64,000 nucleotides of DNA from Aestuariispira ectoiniformans. GTDB lineage: Bacteria; Pseudomonadota; Alphaproteobacteria; UBA8366; Aestuariispiraceae. Under the pieces are notes generated by a model, which made no database searches, was not told where the DNA came from, and saw nothing but the letters and a program-made list of their open reading frames with translations. Position 1 is the stretch's first letter; every line of letters starts with the position of its first letter. Position numbers and translations under genes: made by a program. The stretch lies in the NCBI RefSeq assembly GCF_025136295.1, contig NZ_CP062788.1:806001-870000 (forward strand). The letters run 5' to 3'. Below are positions 25,402 to 34,040 of this stretch, in pieces.

Positions 25402-25430
25402 ACGGGGAGGCTGCGGCCTCCCCGTTTTTC
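25402..25430 (+). terminator. Rho-independent terminator of the cyclophilin gene
   Basis: ACGGGGAGG (25402-25410) pairs with CCTCCCCGT (25417-25425), followed by T residues. It begins 7 nt past the stop. Confidence 0.92.
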
Positions 25431-25465
25431 TTTGACAGCAAAGGATGTTGCAGGGGAGGGGAAGC

Positions 25466-25858
25466 ATGGAACATTTCACGGGAGGGTGCCTTTGCGGGGC
25501 CGTCCGCCTCACGGCGACAGGACAGCCCTATCGCGTCGGGCTTTGCCACTGCCTTGATTGCCGCAAGCATCACGGGGCGCTGTTTCATGCCTCTGCGATC
25601 TTCCCGGAGGCGGCGGTAACTGTGGAGGGCGAAACCGGCGACTATGCCGGGCGGCATTTCTGCCCGCGCTGCGGCTCTTCCGTCTATTCGCAAACAGATG
25701 ACGAGATCGAGGTCAATCTGGGCTCGCTCGACGCCCCCGACCAACTGGCCCCCAGCTACGAACTCTGGACCATCCGCCGCGAAAGCTGGCTGCCACCCTT
25801 CCCCCTAAAACACCACTACGACCGCGACCGCGACGACACAGGCCGGTCGGAGGACTAG
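25466..25858 (+). CDS. GFA-family (glutathione-dependent formaldehyde-activating-like) zinc protein, first copy
   Basis: A 130-residue protein of the GFA/CENP-V fold. Zinc ligands are visible as GGCLCGAVR, CHCLDCRK and FCPRCGSSVY. The founding member accelerates S-hydroxymethylglutathione formation, but most homologues have no proven activity. The ATG at 25466 follows GGGGAGGGG. A second, distinct GFA gene lies 1 kb away on the other strand. Confidence 0.9.
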   Translation: MEHFTGGCLCGAVRLTATGQPYRVGLCHCLDCRKHHGALFHASAIFPEAAVTVEGETGDYAGRHFCPRCGSSVYSQTDDEIEVNLGSLDAPDQLAPSYELWTIRRESWLPPFPLKHHYDRDRDDTGRSED

Positions 25859-25881
25859 GGCAGTCCCAAACCATCCTCCGC

Positions 25882-25907
25882 TCATTCCCGCGAAGGCGGG
25901 GGTGACG
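25882..25907. repeat. Dispersed palindromic repeat, single copy here
   Basis: TCATTCCCGCGAAGGCGGGGGTGACGA-like sequence contains CCCGC-GAAG-GCGGG. This motif recurs between genes in many alphaproteobacterial genomes. I find no second copy in the window. Confidence 0.5.
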
Positions 25908-25992
25908 ATCTATTGAGGCCTTCCAACAAACAACGGCAATCTCGTGCTCGATACAGGGAACTGCGGTTAGGCTGACGGGTGGGGCTTAACCT

Positions 25993-26682
25993 CTATTGAT
26001 GTTTCTTGTTGGGCTTTATTGGCTTTCCGGCTGCAAAGGTTCGGAAGGATTCCGCTATCTCCGTGGTGTCTAATACGTCTGAACAAACAATGGTATGCTT
26101 ACTTATTTTCCCCAGGTGTTTTTCTATTGTCCTGGCTATATCAATGAGTTGGTCGCCGCTTGGCTTGGAGAAAATACCGCGTAAACCGGAGAACTGAGAT
26201 ATATCGATATTTTGAACTGATTGATGTTCCTTTCCATCTAGACCCTTATAACTGATCTTAACCTTAAAGGGTTTAAGCATTTCGTGACTGCTATTCTCAT
26301 TTCCCTGAACCAAAACGTACCCAATTCCAAAGAGTGACACTAATCGCTCGCCTTGTGGGAGAACCGAAAGTGCCGCGCGGTTCTCATGATTACGAAGCAG
26401 CACATTGTGCTGTTCAAAATCGTCTTCGTTGCATTCAAATTTGAAGTTAACCTCTCTCGCTGGCCCTTGGCCAATATTGGCAATAATAAAATCTATACCG
26501 CCGCTGCCATTGGGTGTCGGAGTAAGATATGCTACAATCTCAGGTTCAGTTCCTGCTTTCCGTAGAAGTCTGTTTTCCTTTGCCAAGTAAAAGCTTAGAA
26601 ATGCAATCGCGACTGTCGCAATGGCGGTGATGCCAGCCGAGTATTGGTTCAGGTATTGGAGAAACTCTGTAATTTTATCCAC
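25993..26682 (-). CDS. Membrane-anchored orphan protein, AT-rich
   Basis: A 229-residue protein with one N-terminal membrane helix (about 15-34, GITAIATVAIAFLSFYLA) and a cytoplasmic or periplasmic beta-rich part. Residues about 50-150 (VAYLTPTPNG, DFIIANIGQGPAREVNF) resemble the domain of small membrane proteins with an Ig-like sandwich seen in many hypothetical proteins. A helical, basic tail follows. I do not recognise the family. GC content and codon use are well below the neighbours, pointing to acquisition. It is isolated between two GFA genes. Confidence 0.65.
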   Translation of the reverse strand: MDKITEFLQYLNQYSAGITAIATVAIAFLSFYLAKENRLLRKAGTEPEIVAYLTPTPNGSGGIDFIIANIGQGPAREVNFKFECNEDDFEQHNVLLRNHENRAALSVLPQGERLVSLFGIGYVLVQGNENSSHEMLKPFKVKISYKGLDGKEHQSVQNIDISQFSGLRGIFSKPSGDQLIDIARTIEKHLGKISKHTIVCSDVLDTTEIAESFRTFAAGKPIKPNKKHQ

Positions 26683-26777
26683 CGAGGTTGTCCTTTCCCC
26701 TTACAAAATATTAGCAACCTCATAAAAAGGCGCTAATGTAAGCGATGCTTTATTCCAAAAGCCCTTAATCGTCTCCG

Positions 26778-27161
26778 TCAATACTTCTCAATCTGTGGCT
26801 TGCCATCCCCGATGTCGTAATAGTCGCCCTTGTCTTTGACGAAGATGTGTTTTTCGACCGTCATGCCGGTGGGGCTGTCGAGGCATCCGGCGGCGATGCC
26901 GATGCCGTCCTCGTCATTCATGCGGTAGAAGAGGCTGGAGCCGCAGAATTTGCAGAAGCCGCGTTTGGCGTAGTCGGAGGAGGCATACCATTCGAGCCCC
27001 TCTTCGCTGGTGAAATGAAGCTTGTCAAAGGGCGCATGGGTGGCGGCCCAGAGATGGCCGCTTGTCCGGCGGCATTGGCTGCAGTGACAGACCGTCACCG
27101 ATTTGCGGGCGTCTTCCACTTCGAAACTGACCTTGCCGCAGTCACAGCGTCCTTTGAGCAT
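26778..27161 (-). CDS. GFA-family zinc protein, second copy
   Basis: A 127-residue GFA/CENP-V fold protein. Zinc sites are CDCGKV near the start, CHCSQCRR and FCKFCGSSLFY. It differs from the copy at 25466 by far more than a recent duplicate would. I choose the ATG at 27161 with AGGGG 9 nt upstream over an ATG at 27167 that sits too close to it. Substrate is unknown. Confidence 0.88.
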   Translation of the reverse strand: MLKGRCDCGKVSFEVEDARKSVTVCHCSQCRRTSGHLWAATHAPFDKLHFTSEEGLEWYASSDYAKRGFCKFCGSSLFYRMNDEDGIGIAAGCLDSPTGMTVEKHIFVKDKGDYYDIGDGKPQIEKY

Positions 27162-27353
27162 ATTCATTTCCCCTTGGCTGCCAAATAACGCCAAAGACGA
27201 TACACCCCGATTTACCCTGCGCAAAGATAGGCAAAAAATAATTTGATTTTGGAACTTTCGCCGCATCTGCCCGTCGATTGAGTAAGCGGGCTTGTCGTGC
27301 AGAGCCCATTTTGAGTGTCACAGCAGGTATCGACAGATGCCGGAAGGATTTCC

Positions 27354-27755
27354 ATGACTGACTTACGTATAACTTTTCTGCGCCCGCCGTTTCTCGTTCT
27401 GGCCGCACTTGGCGTCGCGATTGCTCTGATCGTTGCGGGGCCGATGGCGAAGGCCCAGACACAACCAACGGCGCCGTCGGCGCCACAGACTATTCCTGAC
27501 GATAAATTGCAGGCCTTTGCCGTGGCGAGCCTTGATGTTCAGCAGATTGCGAAATCATATCAGGAACAGGTGAAGGCCACGGAAAGCACCGAAAAGCAGG
27601 AGGCCCTGAAGCAACAGCGGATGGAAGAGATGATTTCGGCGGTCCAGGCCGCAGGTTTGCAGGTGGCGGAGTATAATGCCATCCAGCAGGCCTATTCCCA
27701 GGACAAGCAGCTTCGGGCGCTGGTCGACAACTATATTGAACAAATACAGAAATGA
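27354..27755 (+). CDS. DUF4168-family secreted protein
   Basis: A 133-residue protein with an N-terminal hydrophobic segment (about 12-33) ending in AKAQT, likely a signal peptide. The helical C-terminal half (FAVASLDVQQI ... EYNAIQQAYSQDKQLRALVDNYI) fits DUF4168, a domain of unknown function found in exported proteins. Start ATG at 27354 after GGAAGGA. A bidirectional terminator follows. Confidence 0.78.
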   Translation: MTDLRITFLRPPFLVLAALGVAIALIVAGPMAKAQTQPTAPSAPQTIPDDKLQAFAVASLDVQQIAKSYQEQVKATESTEKQEALKQQRMEEMISAVQAAGLQVAEYNAIQQAYSQDKQLRALVDNYIEQIQK

Positions 27756-27780
27756 CCTGGCGAGCATGGCATCTGGATAA

Positions 27781-27814
27781 CAAAGCCCCCGCATAAGGCG
27801 GGGGCTTTGATTTT
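27781..27814. terminator. Bidirectional terminator between DUF4168 and VOC genes
   Basis: A 12-bp perfect stem (27781-27792 with 27798-27809) with a 5-nt loop has an ATTTTC tail on the plus side. It lies between convergent genes. Confidence 0.85.
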
Positions 27815-27839
27815 CAGGCGGTAGAAACCGGCGTTAGGC

Positions 27840-28316
27840 TTACCCGCATTCCATCATGACGGATTTGGCCCGTTCGATGATTTCCTCTTCGCTAAAGTTC
27901 TTTTGCGGGGTGGCAATGGACCAGCTATGGCCGAAGGGGTCCTTGACCACAGCGTAACGGTCGCCCCAGAACATGTCGTCCGGTGCCGCGACCTCAACGG
28001 CCCCGGCGTCGATGGCGCGGTCAAAGGCGCTGTCCGTGTCTTCCACGATCAGGTGCAACGTGACGGGGGAGCCGCCCAGTGCCTGGGGAGAGACGGCACC
28101 CATTTCCGGAAAGGCGTCCATCACGATGACGGTGGACCCGTTGATCCACAGGCAGGCGTGCATCAGTCTCCCGTCGGGTGCCGGTATGCGCATCATTTCT
28201 TCTGCACCGAAGGCTTTCTTGTAGAAATCAACGGCGGCGGCGGCACCCTCGCAGACCAGATGAGGCGAAAGGCTGTGCATACATCTGGCCGGGGCGGCGT
28301 TTTCATGTTTACTCAT
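27840..28316 (-). CDS. VOC-family protein (PhnB/glyoxalase-like)
   Basis: A 158-residue vicinal-oxygen-chelate protein of the PhnB group. Conserved are LSPHLVCEGAAAAVDFY near the start and DPFGHSWSIATP near 130. The repeated beta-alpha-beta modules are present. I use the ATG at 28316 with AGGAGA 6 nt upstream; a long open upstream extension would run across the promoter of the divergent marR gene. Activity is unknown, as for most PhnB-like proteins. It is paired divergently with MarR. Confidence 0.87.
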   Translation of the reverse strand: MSKHENAAPARCMHSLSPHLVCEGAAAAVDFYKKAFGAEEMMRIPAPDGRLMHACLWINGSTVIVMDAFPEMGAVSPQALGGSPVTLHLIVEDTDSAFDRAIDAGAVEVAAPDDMFWGDRYAVVKDPFGHSWSIATPQKNFSEEEIIERAKSVMMECG

Positions 28317-28443
28317 ATGCAGTCTCCTTATAGGACGGCCTGAAGGACGTGGTATCGTCCCTGTTCGGAATTCGTTTTGTCGCAGGGCCATGCAATCATG
28401 GGTAGATTTCATGGCGGCAAATTTTGTATAACTTGATAAATAC

Positions 28444-28455
28444 GTTGATGTCAAC
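28444..28455. promoter_or_regulatory. Putative MarR operator GTTGATGTCAAC
   Basis: A near-perfect palindrome with TTGA/TCAA arms lies 3 nt before the marR start in the 142-nt divergent region. Position and symmetry suggest the regulator binds here and controls itself and the VOC gene. Confidence 0.55.
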
Positions 28456-28458
28456 ATA

Positions 28459-28923
28459 ATGGTAGGTATGACAGAAGAAGCCACTCTTCCCTATGGGGTG
28501 ACGATCGAGGTGCGGGACGCCTGCCTGTGCCTGCACCTACAGCGGGCGGCGCGGGCCATGGCGCGTTATTTCGACGACCTGTTGAGGCCGTTTGAACTGA
28601 CCAACGGGCAGTTTTCCCTGCTGATGTCCTTGAACCGGCCGGAACCGCCAGCCATCAGCAGCGTGGCAACACTGCTTGCCATGGACCGGACAACCCTGAC
28701 CGCCAACCTGAAGCCGTTACAACGGCGCGGTCTGTTGACGGTTGCGCCGGATAAAAAGGATAAACGCACACGGCGATTGCTCCTGACTGACGAAGGGCGG
28801 GACCTGCTGGCGCGTGCGGTGCCGGTCTGGCGTGAGGCCCATGCGGCCCTGGAAAAATCATTACCCGACAGGAATGCCGATGACCTGCGCGCAGACCTGC
28901 TTGCGTTGTCTGTGGACAGGTAG
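28459..28923 (+). CDS. MarR-family transcriptional regulator
   Basis: A 154-residue winged-helix regulator. SSVATLLAMDRTTLTANLKPLQRRGLL is the recognition region and DKKDKRTRRLLLTDEG the wing. The N-terminus LCLHLQRAARAMARYFDDLLRPFELTNGQFSLL is characteristic of a subgroup controlling small oxidoreductase-like genes. Either the ATG at 28459 or that at 28468 could be the start. It faces away from the VOC gene. Confidence 0.88.
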   Translation: MVGMTEEATLPYGVTIEVRDACLCLHLQRAARAMARYFDDLLRPFELTNGQFSLLMSLNRPEPPAISSVATLLAMDRTTLTANLKPLQRRGLLTVAPDKKDKRTRRLLLTDEGRDLLARAVPVWREAHAALEKSLPDRNADDLRADLLALSVDR

Positions 28924-29060
28924 ATCGCCTTCTAATTGTATTTTCCCTGGCGCATGTGTTTTCGATTTGTTAACCTCTGTCCGATACCAATGAGGTTTCA
29001 CAGGTCCGAGGCAGAAAGCACGGACGGAAAAAGGAGCGGTCAGAAAGACCAGATGAAGTC

Positions 29061-29246
29061 ATGAGTGATGTTGCCGTAGCAAGCGCCGCCGTCAGTGCCA
29101 TGAACCGTCAGGGAATGTCCCTGGCGAGTTTGAAGCAGATGCTGAAGGGTGAGCAGCAGATCGCCGACATGGTCGCGGAAGTGACCGACAATGCGCCGAA
29201 GCTGAACAGCAGCGGGCGCGGCCAGTTGGTGAATACTTACGCGTAA
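29061..29246 (+). CDS. Small YjfB-like putative motility protein
   Basis: A 61-residue protein resembling the YjfB putative motility family: an alanine-rich amphipathic first helix (VAVASAAVSAMN), then a second helix ending in TDNAPKLNSSGRGQLVNTYA. Family members often lie near flagellar or chemotaxis genes and have no proven function. No flagellar gene is in the window. A weak hairpin at 29306-29327 follows. Confidence 0.72.
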   Translation: MSDVAVASAAVSAMNRQGMSLASLKQMLKGEQQIADMVAEVTDNAPKLNSSGRGQLVNTYA

Positions 29247-29305
29247 AGACGTCCGGTTGGGCCGTCGTTTGAAGACGCGATAATCCTGTGATTTAGGGAT
29301 TTTTC

Positions 29306-29332
29306 AGCCTCCGTGGAAACGGGGGCTTTCGG
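29306..29332 (+). terminator. Possible terminator after the YjfB-like gene
   Basis: AGCCTCCGT (29306-29314) pairs, with one G-T, to ACGGGGGCT (29319-29327). The T tail is poor. Confidence 0.4.
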
Positions 29333-29453
29333 TGTTTCTGAAACGGTTTTGTTTGTTCCCGATGCGTTATCCGGGATGACCCAAATCATCCACGCCTCTT
29401 GCGTGCTGTGATACCCTTCCGGGCAAATCGTCGATTAGAACAGGTTTGCGCCA

Positions 29454-30881
29454 ATGCCCACCGATGCACCCCAACACCCTTTGCAGGCTTTGCACCCGCG
29501 TTCGCTGAAGCATATGAGCGACCGGCTGACCATCCTCATGCGTGGTCGGTTGTGGCTGCAGGTACTGGTCGGGCTTGTGTTGGGAATTGGGGCGGGGCTT
29601 GTGATGGGCCCAACCGCGGGGTGGCTCTCACCCCAGACCACGGCGGTGTTGAGCAGTTGGGTGGCGCTGCCGGGTCATCTGTTCCTGGCGCTGATCCAGA
29701 TGATTGTCATGCCGCTGGTCTTTGCCTCCATCATCCGTGGGCTGGCGGCGTCGGAAAGTGCTGACCAGCTACGCAGCATGGGGCTGCGCGTTGTTGCCTA
29801 TTTCATTACCACCACGACCATGGCCATTGTGATCGGCCTGGCGCTGGCGCTTGTGATCAAGCCCGGCCTCTATATCGACAGCAGTCTGCTGACCGCGACC
29901 CTGGGCCAGGAAATCCCGGCGGCGGAGGCGGCCCAGGGCTTGCCCGCCCTCAAGGATGTGCCGCAGATGCTGTTGGGGGTCCTGCCGACCAACCCGCTGA
30001 ATTCCATGGCGGACAGCGATATGCTGCGCGTGGTGATCTTTGCCGTCGTGGTCGGGCTGGCGCTGGTGCTGATGCCGGCCGCACAGGCAAAGGCGCTGCT
30101 CGACCTGCTGGGATCGCTGCAAGGGGTCTGTATGACGGTGGTGCGCTGGGCCATGTTTCTGGCCCCGCTTGCGGTTTTCGGCCTGATCGCGCAGCTGACG
30201 GCGCGCACCGGGCTGGAGGCACTGGTCGGCATGGGGGTTTATGTGCTGACCGTGCTGGCGGGGCTGCTGCTGTTGTTCTGTGCCTACCTGCTCATCGTGA
30301 CGCTGGTGGCGCGCTATAACCCGATCACCTTCATACGCGGCATCAGGGAACTGATGCTGCTGGCCTTTTCCACCTCCAGCTCTGCCGCGGTGATGCCGCT
30401 GTCGATCCGCACGGCGGAGGAAAAACTGAAGGTCCGCCCTTCCATCAGCCAGTTCATCGTGCCGATCGGGGCGACCATCAATATGGACGGCACTGCGCTT
30501 TATCAGGGCGTGGCCGCGATATTCCTGACGCAGGTTTTCGGGATCGATGTGGGCATGGACGGGCTGTTGCTGATTGTAGTGACCTCGGTGGGCGCGTCTA
30601 TCGGCGCGCCGTCAACGCCGGGCGTGGGCATTATCATCCTCGCGACCGTGCTGAGCACGGTGGGGGTCCCATCCTCCGGAATCGCCCTGATCCTGGGCGT
30701 CGACCGTATCCTGGACATGAGCCGCACGACGCTGAATGTGACCGGGGATATGGTGGCATCCCTGGTCATGAACCGCTGGGTCGGCGGCGAGCGGCCCCTG
30801 CGCATGGAACTGGCGGCGGAGGCGCGGCGCGAGGAAATCCGCGACCGCACCGATCAGGATACGTTGGTCAATCACAAGTAA
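29454..30881 (+). CDS. Dicarboxylate/amino acid:cation symporter (DAACS family)
   Basis: A 475-residue inner-membrane transporter of the glutamate/C4-dicarboxylate symporter fold. The serine-rich HP1 motif STSSSAAVMPLSIR lies near 305-320 and NMDGTALYQGVAAIF (the NMDGT motif) near 345. Helices run from about 30 to 440. It couples uptake of dicarboxylates or amino acids to Na+ or H+. The start ATG at 29454 gives a 20-residue cytosolic leader; a later ATG at 29514 would also work. It stands alone. Confidence 0.92.
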   Translation: MPTDAPQHPLQALHPRSLKHMSDRLTILMRGRLWLQVLVGLVLGIGAGLVMGPTAGWLSPQTTAVLSSWVALPGHLFLALIQMIVMPLVFASIIRGLAASESADQLRSMGLRVVAYFITTTTMAIVIGLALALVIKPGLYIDSSLLTATLGQEIPAAEAAQGLPALKDVPQMLLGVLPTNPLNSMADSDMLRVVIFAVVVGLALVLMPAAQAKALLDLLGSLQGVCMTVVRWAMFLAPLAVFGLIAQLTARTGLEALVGMGVYVLTVLAGLLLLFCAYLLIVTLVARYNPITFIRGIRELMLLAFSTSSSAAVMPLSIRTAEEKLKVRPSISQFIVPIGATINMDGTALYQGVAAIFLTQVFGIDVGMDGLLLIVVTSVGASIGAPSTPGVGIIILATVLSTVGVPSSGIALILGVDRILDMSRTTLNVTGDMVASLVMNRWVGGERPLRMELAAEARREEIRDRTDQDTLVNHK

Positions 30882-30917
30882 GCGGGCGGCTTCTGCCCAA
30901 ATACAGACGTCGCCGCT

Positions 30918-31853
30918 CTAATATCCGGCCTTGCGGTCCACCAGTCCGGGCAGGTCTTCGGCCTTTTCACCACTCATCAGGCGTTTGAGGTTCTGCTCCA
31001 CCACGGGCAGGGCGGTTGAGATGCGGGTCACGCTGGCAATATGCGGCGTCACCGTCACGCGAGGATGCGTCCAATAAGGGTGATCGGCGGGCAGGGGTTC
31101 TTCCCGGAAGACGTCCAGTGTGGCCCCGGCGATATGGCCGCTGTCCAAGGCCGCGATCAGGTCCTCATCGACGATCAGCTCCCCCCGGCCCGCGTTGATG
31201 ATGCAGGCCCCTTCGGGCATGGCATTCAGGGTCGTGCTGTCGATCAGGTTTTCGGTTTCCGGCGTGCGTGGCAAAAGGCAGATCAGGATTTCCACCTGTT
31301 CCAGCAGGTCGAACAACCCGTCGTCACCGTGATGGCAGGTCACCCCGTCGAGGGTCTTGGGGCGGCGGCTCCAGCCATGGACCTGAAAGCCGAGATCGGC
31401 CATCCGTTTTGCCGCATCCGATCCCAATACGCCCAGTCCAAGCACGCCCACCTTGCGCTCGCTTGCCAGCGGCGGGGTGCGAGGCTGCCAGTTGCCTTGC
31501 TGTTGTTGCAGGTCGAATTCATGGGCCAGCATGTGATAGCGTTGCGCATGCATGGTGACATATTCGGTCATGCCGCCGGTCAGGCCCGGGTCGATCATAC
31601 GCAGGATGGGGACGGTCGGGTCCAGGTCCTTGTCGCAGGTGATATGTTCGATCCCCGCCCAGAGCGACTGCACGGCCTTCAGGTTGGGAAGCGACGGCAA
31701 GACGCCCAGCGGCGGATGGGCGACAATGGCATAGTCGATCTCTGTCAGGTCACCGGCGTCGGGCCAGACGCGCAGGTCAATCCCGGAAAGGCTGCGCAGG
31801 GCCTCCGCCCAATCGTCGACGGACTCGGATGTGCTGCAAAGCAAGACGGCCAT
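30918..31853 (-). CDS. ghrA: Glyoxylate/hydroxypyruvate reductase A-type D-2-hydroxyacid dehydrogenase
   Basis: A 311-residue NAD(P)H-dependent dehydrogenase. The NAD loop GLGVLGSDAA lies near 140, the conserved Arg in NAGRGELIVDEDL near 225, and the catalytic His in HIASVTR near 272, with Glu in REEPLP before it. The GhrA group reduces glyoxylate and hydroxypyruvate. It lies 20 nt after the alpha/beta hydrolase on the same strand and may share its transcript. Confidence 0.88.
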   Translation of the reverse strand: MAVLLCSTSESVDDWAEALRSLSGIDLRVWPDAGDLTEIDYAIVAHPPLGVLPSLPNLKAVQSLWAGIEHITCDKDLDPTVPILRMIDPGLTGGMTEYVTMHAQRYHMLAHEFDLQQQQGNWQPRTPPLASERKVGVLGLGVLGSDAAKRMADLGFQVHGWSRRPKTLDGVTCHHGDDGLFDLLEQVEILICLLPRTPETENLIDSTTLNAMPEGACIINAGRGELIVDEDLIAALDSGHIAGATLDVFREEPLPADHPYWTHPRVTVTPHIASVTRISTALPVVEQNLKRLMSGEKAEDLPGLVDRKAGY

Positions 31854-31873
31854 GGTTTCCTCTCCCCCTTCGC

Positions 31874-33001
31874 TTAATCTTTCAGAATTTTCAGAATTTG
31901 TTCAATGGACCAGTCGGATATCTTGTGTTCCGCATGGGTCTCGTCCAGAAGGACCTGGAAATGACCACCCGCATTCACCTTGGTGACGGCGTCGGCCACG
32001 TCCTTTTCGTAGAGTTTGCCATAGCGGTTGCGATAGCAGCAGCGGTCATAGCGGTTGAATATCTGGGTATAGCTCCGCTCCGCGCCGCTGGCGGCTGCCA
32101 CGAAGGCATCCAGATAGTTGGTGGTCTGCAACAGGGGCGGATAATAATGCACCCGTGGCCGCTCGTTACCGAAGGCATGGGGGCGCACATACATCGGATA
32201 GACGCCCGCAATGGAAATGGTTTTCGTCAGCCTCGTATCGGCGGCGGCGGTCAGGGTCGCCACCCAGCCCCCGGCAGAGAAACCGATCAGGTCGACCTCC
32301 TTCACATCACCCTGCTTGAGAAGGTAATTGTTGGCTGCGAAAACCGGCTGCAGATAGATACGCAGCGCATGGTCGATGAAATCCATCTGGGCGTCAAAGC
32401 CCAGCGAGATCGGGCCGAAGCGGTCATGAGTGAACTGTGACGGGAACTGCTCCCCATAGCCCGGGAAGTTATGGGCGACAACGCCGTAGCCTTGCTTGAG
32501 CAATTGACGGATCAGTTTGGTCTGAGCGCCGATATTGCTGGCATAGCCGTTGTTATATTGCACGGCGCGCCCGTTCCAGTTCTTCGGGCGGAAATGGAAA
32601 TAGACGGCGCGATAGTTGGGGGTGCCCGGCAGCTCGATTTCCGTTTCCAGCCGCTCCACCAGCGCCAGGTCCTGCCCCGTGGCGATACCGTAGGGGTCGG
32701 TTTCCACCTGTTTCACCACCGGCAGGCTTGTCATCAGGGTCCGCGCATCGCGGAAATAAAGGGCGGCCAGCCTGGCGCGGCGTTCCGCGACCGCCTGTTG
32801 GCTGGTCAGCGAGATCAGTTTGCTGGCGTCAACCTTGGCGATGGCGGGGGGAATTTCGTCAAAGACATATTTGTTGTCCGCCTTCATCCGTTTGTACCAG
32901 ATCCGGCCCGGCGGATAGTAATGGGTATAGGCATATCCGGCGTAGGCAAGGCCGCCCAATACGACAAGGGTCAGCAGGGCAAAGGCAAGCAGACGTTTCA
33001 T
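31874..33001 (-). CDS. Membrane-anchored alpha/beta hydrolase
   Basis: A 375-residue hydrolase with an N-terminal membrane anchor (about 4-24). The nucleophile elbow is GFSAGGW near 240, and HAEHKISDW near the end supplies a likely catalytic His. The substrate is not evident; similarity is to lipase/esterase-like proteins. It begins 24 nt after legB on the same strand and could be the last gene but one of the leg operon, possibly acting on acyl groups of surface glycans. That role is speculative. Confidence 0.78.
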   Translation of the reverse strand: MKRLLAFALLTLVVLGGLAYAGYAYTHYYPPGRIWYKRMKADNKYVFDEIPPAIAKVDASKLISLTSQQAVAERRARLAALYFRDARTLMTSLPVVKQVETDPYGIATGQDLALVERLETEIELPGTPNYRAVYFHFRPKNWNGRAVQYNNGYASNIGAQTKLIRQLLKQGYGVVAHNFPGYGEQFPSQFTHDRFGPISLGFDAQMDFIDHALRIYLQPVFAANNYLLKQGDVKEVDLIGFSAGGWVATLTAAADTRLTKTISIAGVYPMYVRPHAFGNERPRVHYYPPLLQTTNYLDAFVAAASGAERSYTQIFNRYDRCCYRNRYGKLYEKDVADAVTKVNAGGHFQVLLDETHAEHKISDWSIEQILKILKD

Positions 33002-33025
33002 GGATGAAGACTTTCCGGCAGGTGG

Positions 33026-34027
33026 TCAGGTCGCGTAATCCGTATCGCGGCGCAGCTTACCCTGCGTGATCTGCTTTTGCCACCAGGCAATTGTCTGTTC
33101 CAGTCCCTTTGCCAGAGATGTTTCGGGCCGCCAGCCGGTGGCTGTCGTCAGGCGGCTGTGGTCGGCCTGCAGAAGCCGCACTTCCGACTTGGAGGGGCGC
33201 TGGCGCCGACTGTCGGTGACGACCGGCTTGTCACCGCCGCATTGCTTGCGGATTTCGTCCAGCACATCCCCGATATTCACCGTATGGCCGGTGCCTGCGT
33301 TATAGGGGCGGCCAAAGTCGATGCCCTCTGCCCCTGCCAGGGCAAGGAAGGCCCCGGCGGTATCGGTGACGAAGGTAAAATCCCGTTTTGGCGTCAGGTC
33401 GCCGATCCGGATTTCCGCGCAATCCGGGTCCAGGGCCTGACGGATAATGGTCGGGATCACCGCCCGTTCGCTTTGCCGGGGGCCATAGGTATTGAAAGGC
33501 CGCAGGATCGCCACCGGCAGGTCGAAGCTGCGCGCGAAGGATTCCGCCATCATGTCCGCGCCGATCTTGCTGGCCGAATAGGGCGACTGCCCCTGCAGGG
33601 GGTGGTCCTCGGTGATCGGCGAGAATTGCGCCGTGCCATAGACCTCGCTGGTGGAGGTATGCACCACGCGGGCGATGCCCCAATGGCGGGCGGCCTCCAG
33701 AATATTCAGGGTGCCCTGGATGTTCACATCCACATAGGACTGTGGCGCGGCATAGGAATAGGGGATGGCAATCAGGGCGGCCAGATGCAGGATGATATCC
33801 TGGCCCTGTGCCTCACGCAGGATGAAGCCACTGTCGCGGATATCGCCCCGGACAATTTTGACCTCCCGGCGGATATCGTCCTCCAGGTCGTCCAGCCAGC
33901 CGTTGGTGCCGAAAGAGTTATAGGCGGCCAGTGCGGTGACCTGCGCGCCTGCCTTCACGGCGGCCTCGGTTACATGGCTGCCGATAAAGCCGTCCGCGCC
34001 GGTGATGAATATCTTGCGGTTCTGCAT
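33026..34027 (-). CDS. legB: LegB-type NAD-dependent sugar 4,6-dehydratase
   Basis: A 333-residue extended SDR. The Rossmann motif is TGADGFIGSH (9-18), the active-site STSEVYGT near 130 and the YSASK catalytic pair near 155. The YNSFGTNGWLD segment near 42 is distinctive of LegB, which makes the 4-keto-6-deoxy sugar from GDP-GlcNAc in legionaminic acid synthesis. It follows ptmE by 13 nt. LegC, LegH and PtmE lie upstream in the same operon, supporting the call. Confidence 0.87.
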   Translation of the reverse strand: MQNRKIFITGADGFIGSHVTEAAVKAGAQVTALAAYNSFGTNGWLDDLEDDIRREVKIVRGDIRDSGFILREAQGQDIILHLAALIAIPYSYAAPQSYVDVNIQGTLNILEAARHWGIARVVHTSTSEVYGTAQFSPITEDHPLQGQSPYSASKIGADMMAESFARSFDLPVAILRPFNTYGPRQSERAVIPTIIRQALDPDCAEIRIGDLTPKRDFTFVTDTAGAFLALAGAEGIDFGRPYNAGTGHTVNIGDVLDEIRKQCGGDKPVVTDSRRQRPSKSEVRLLQADHSRLTTATGWRPETSLAKGLEQTIAWWQKQITQGKLRRDTDYAT

Positions 34028-34040
34028 GCTGCCTGTCCTG

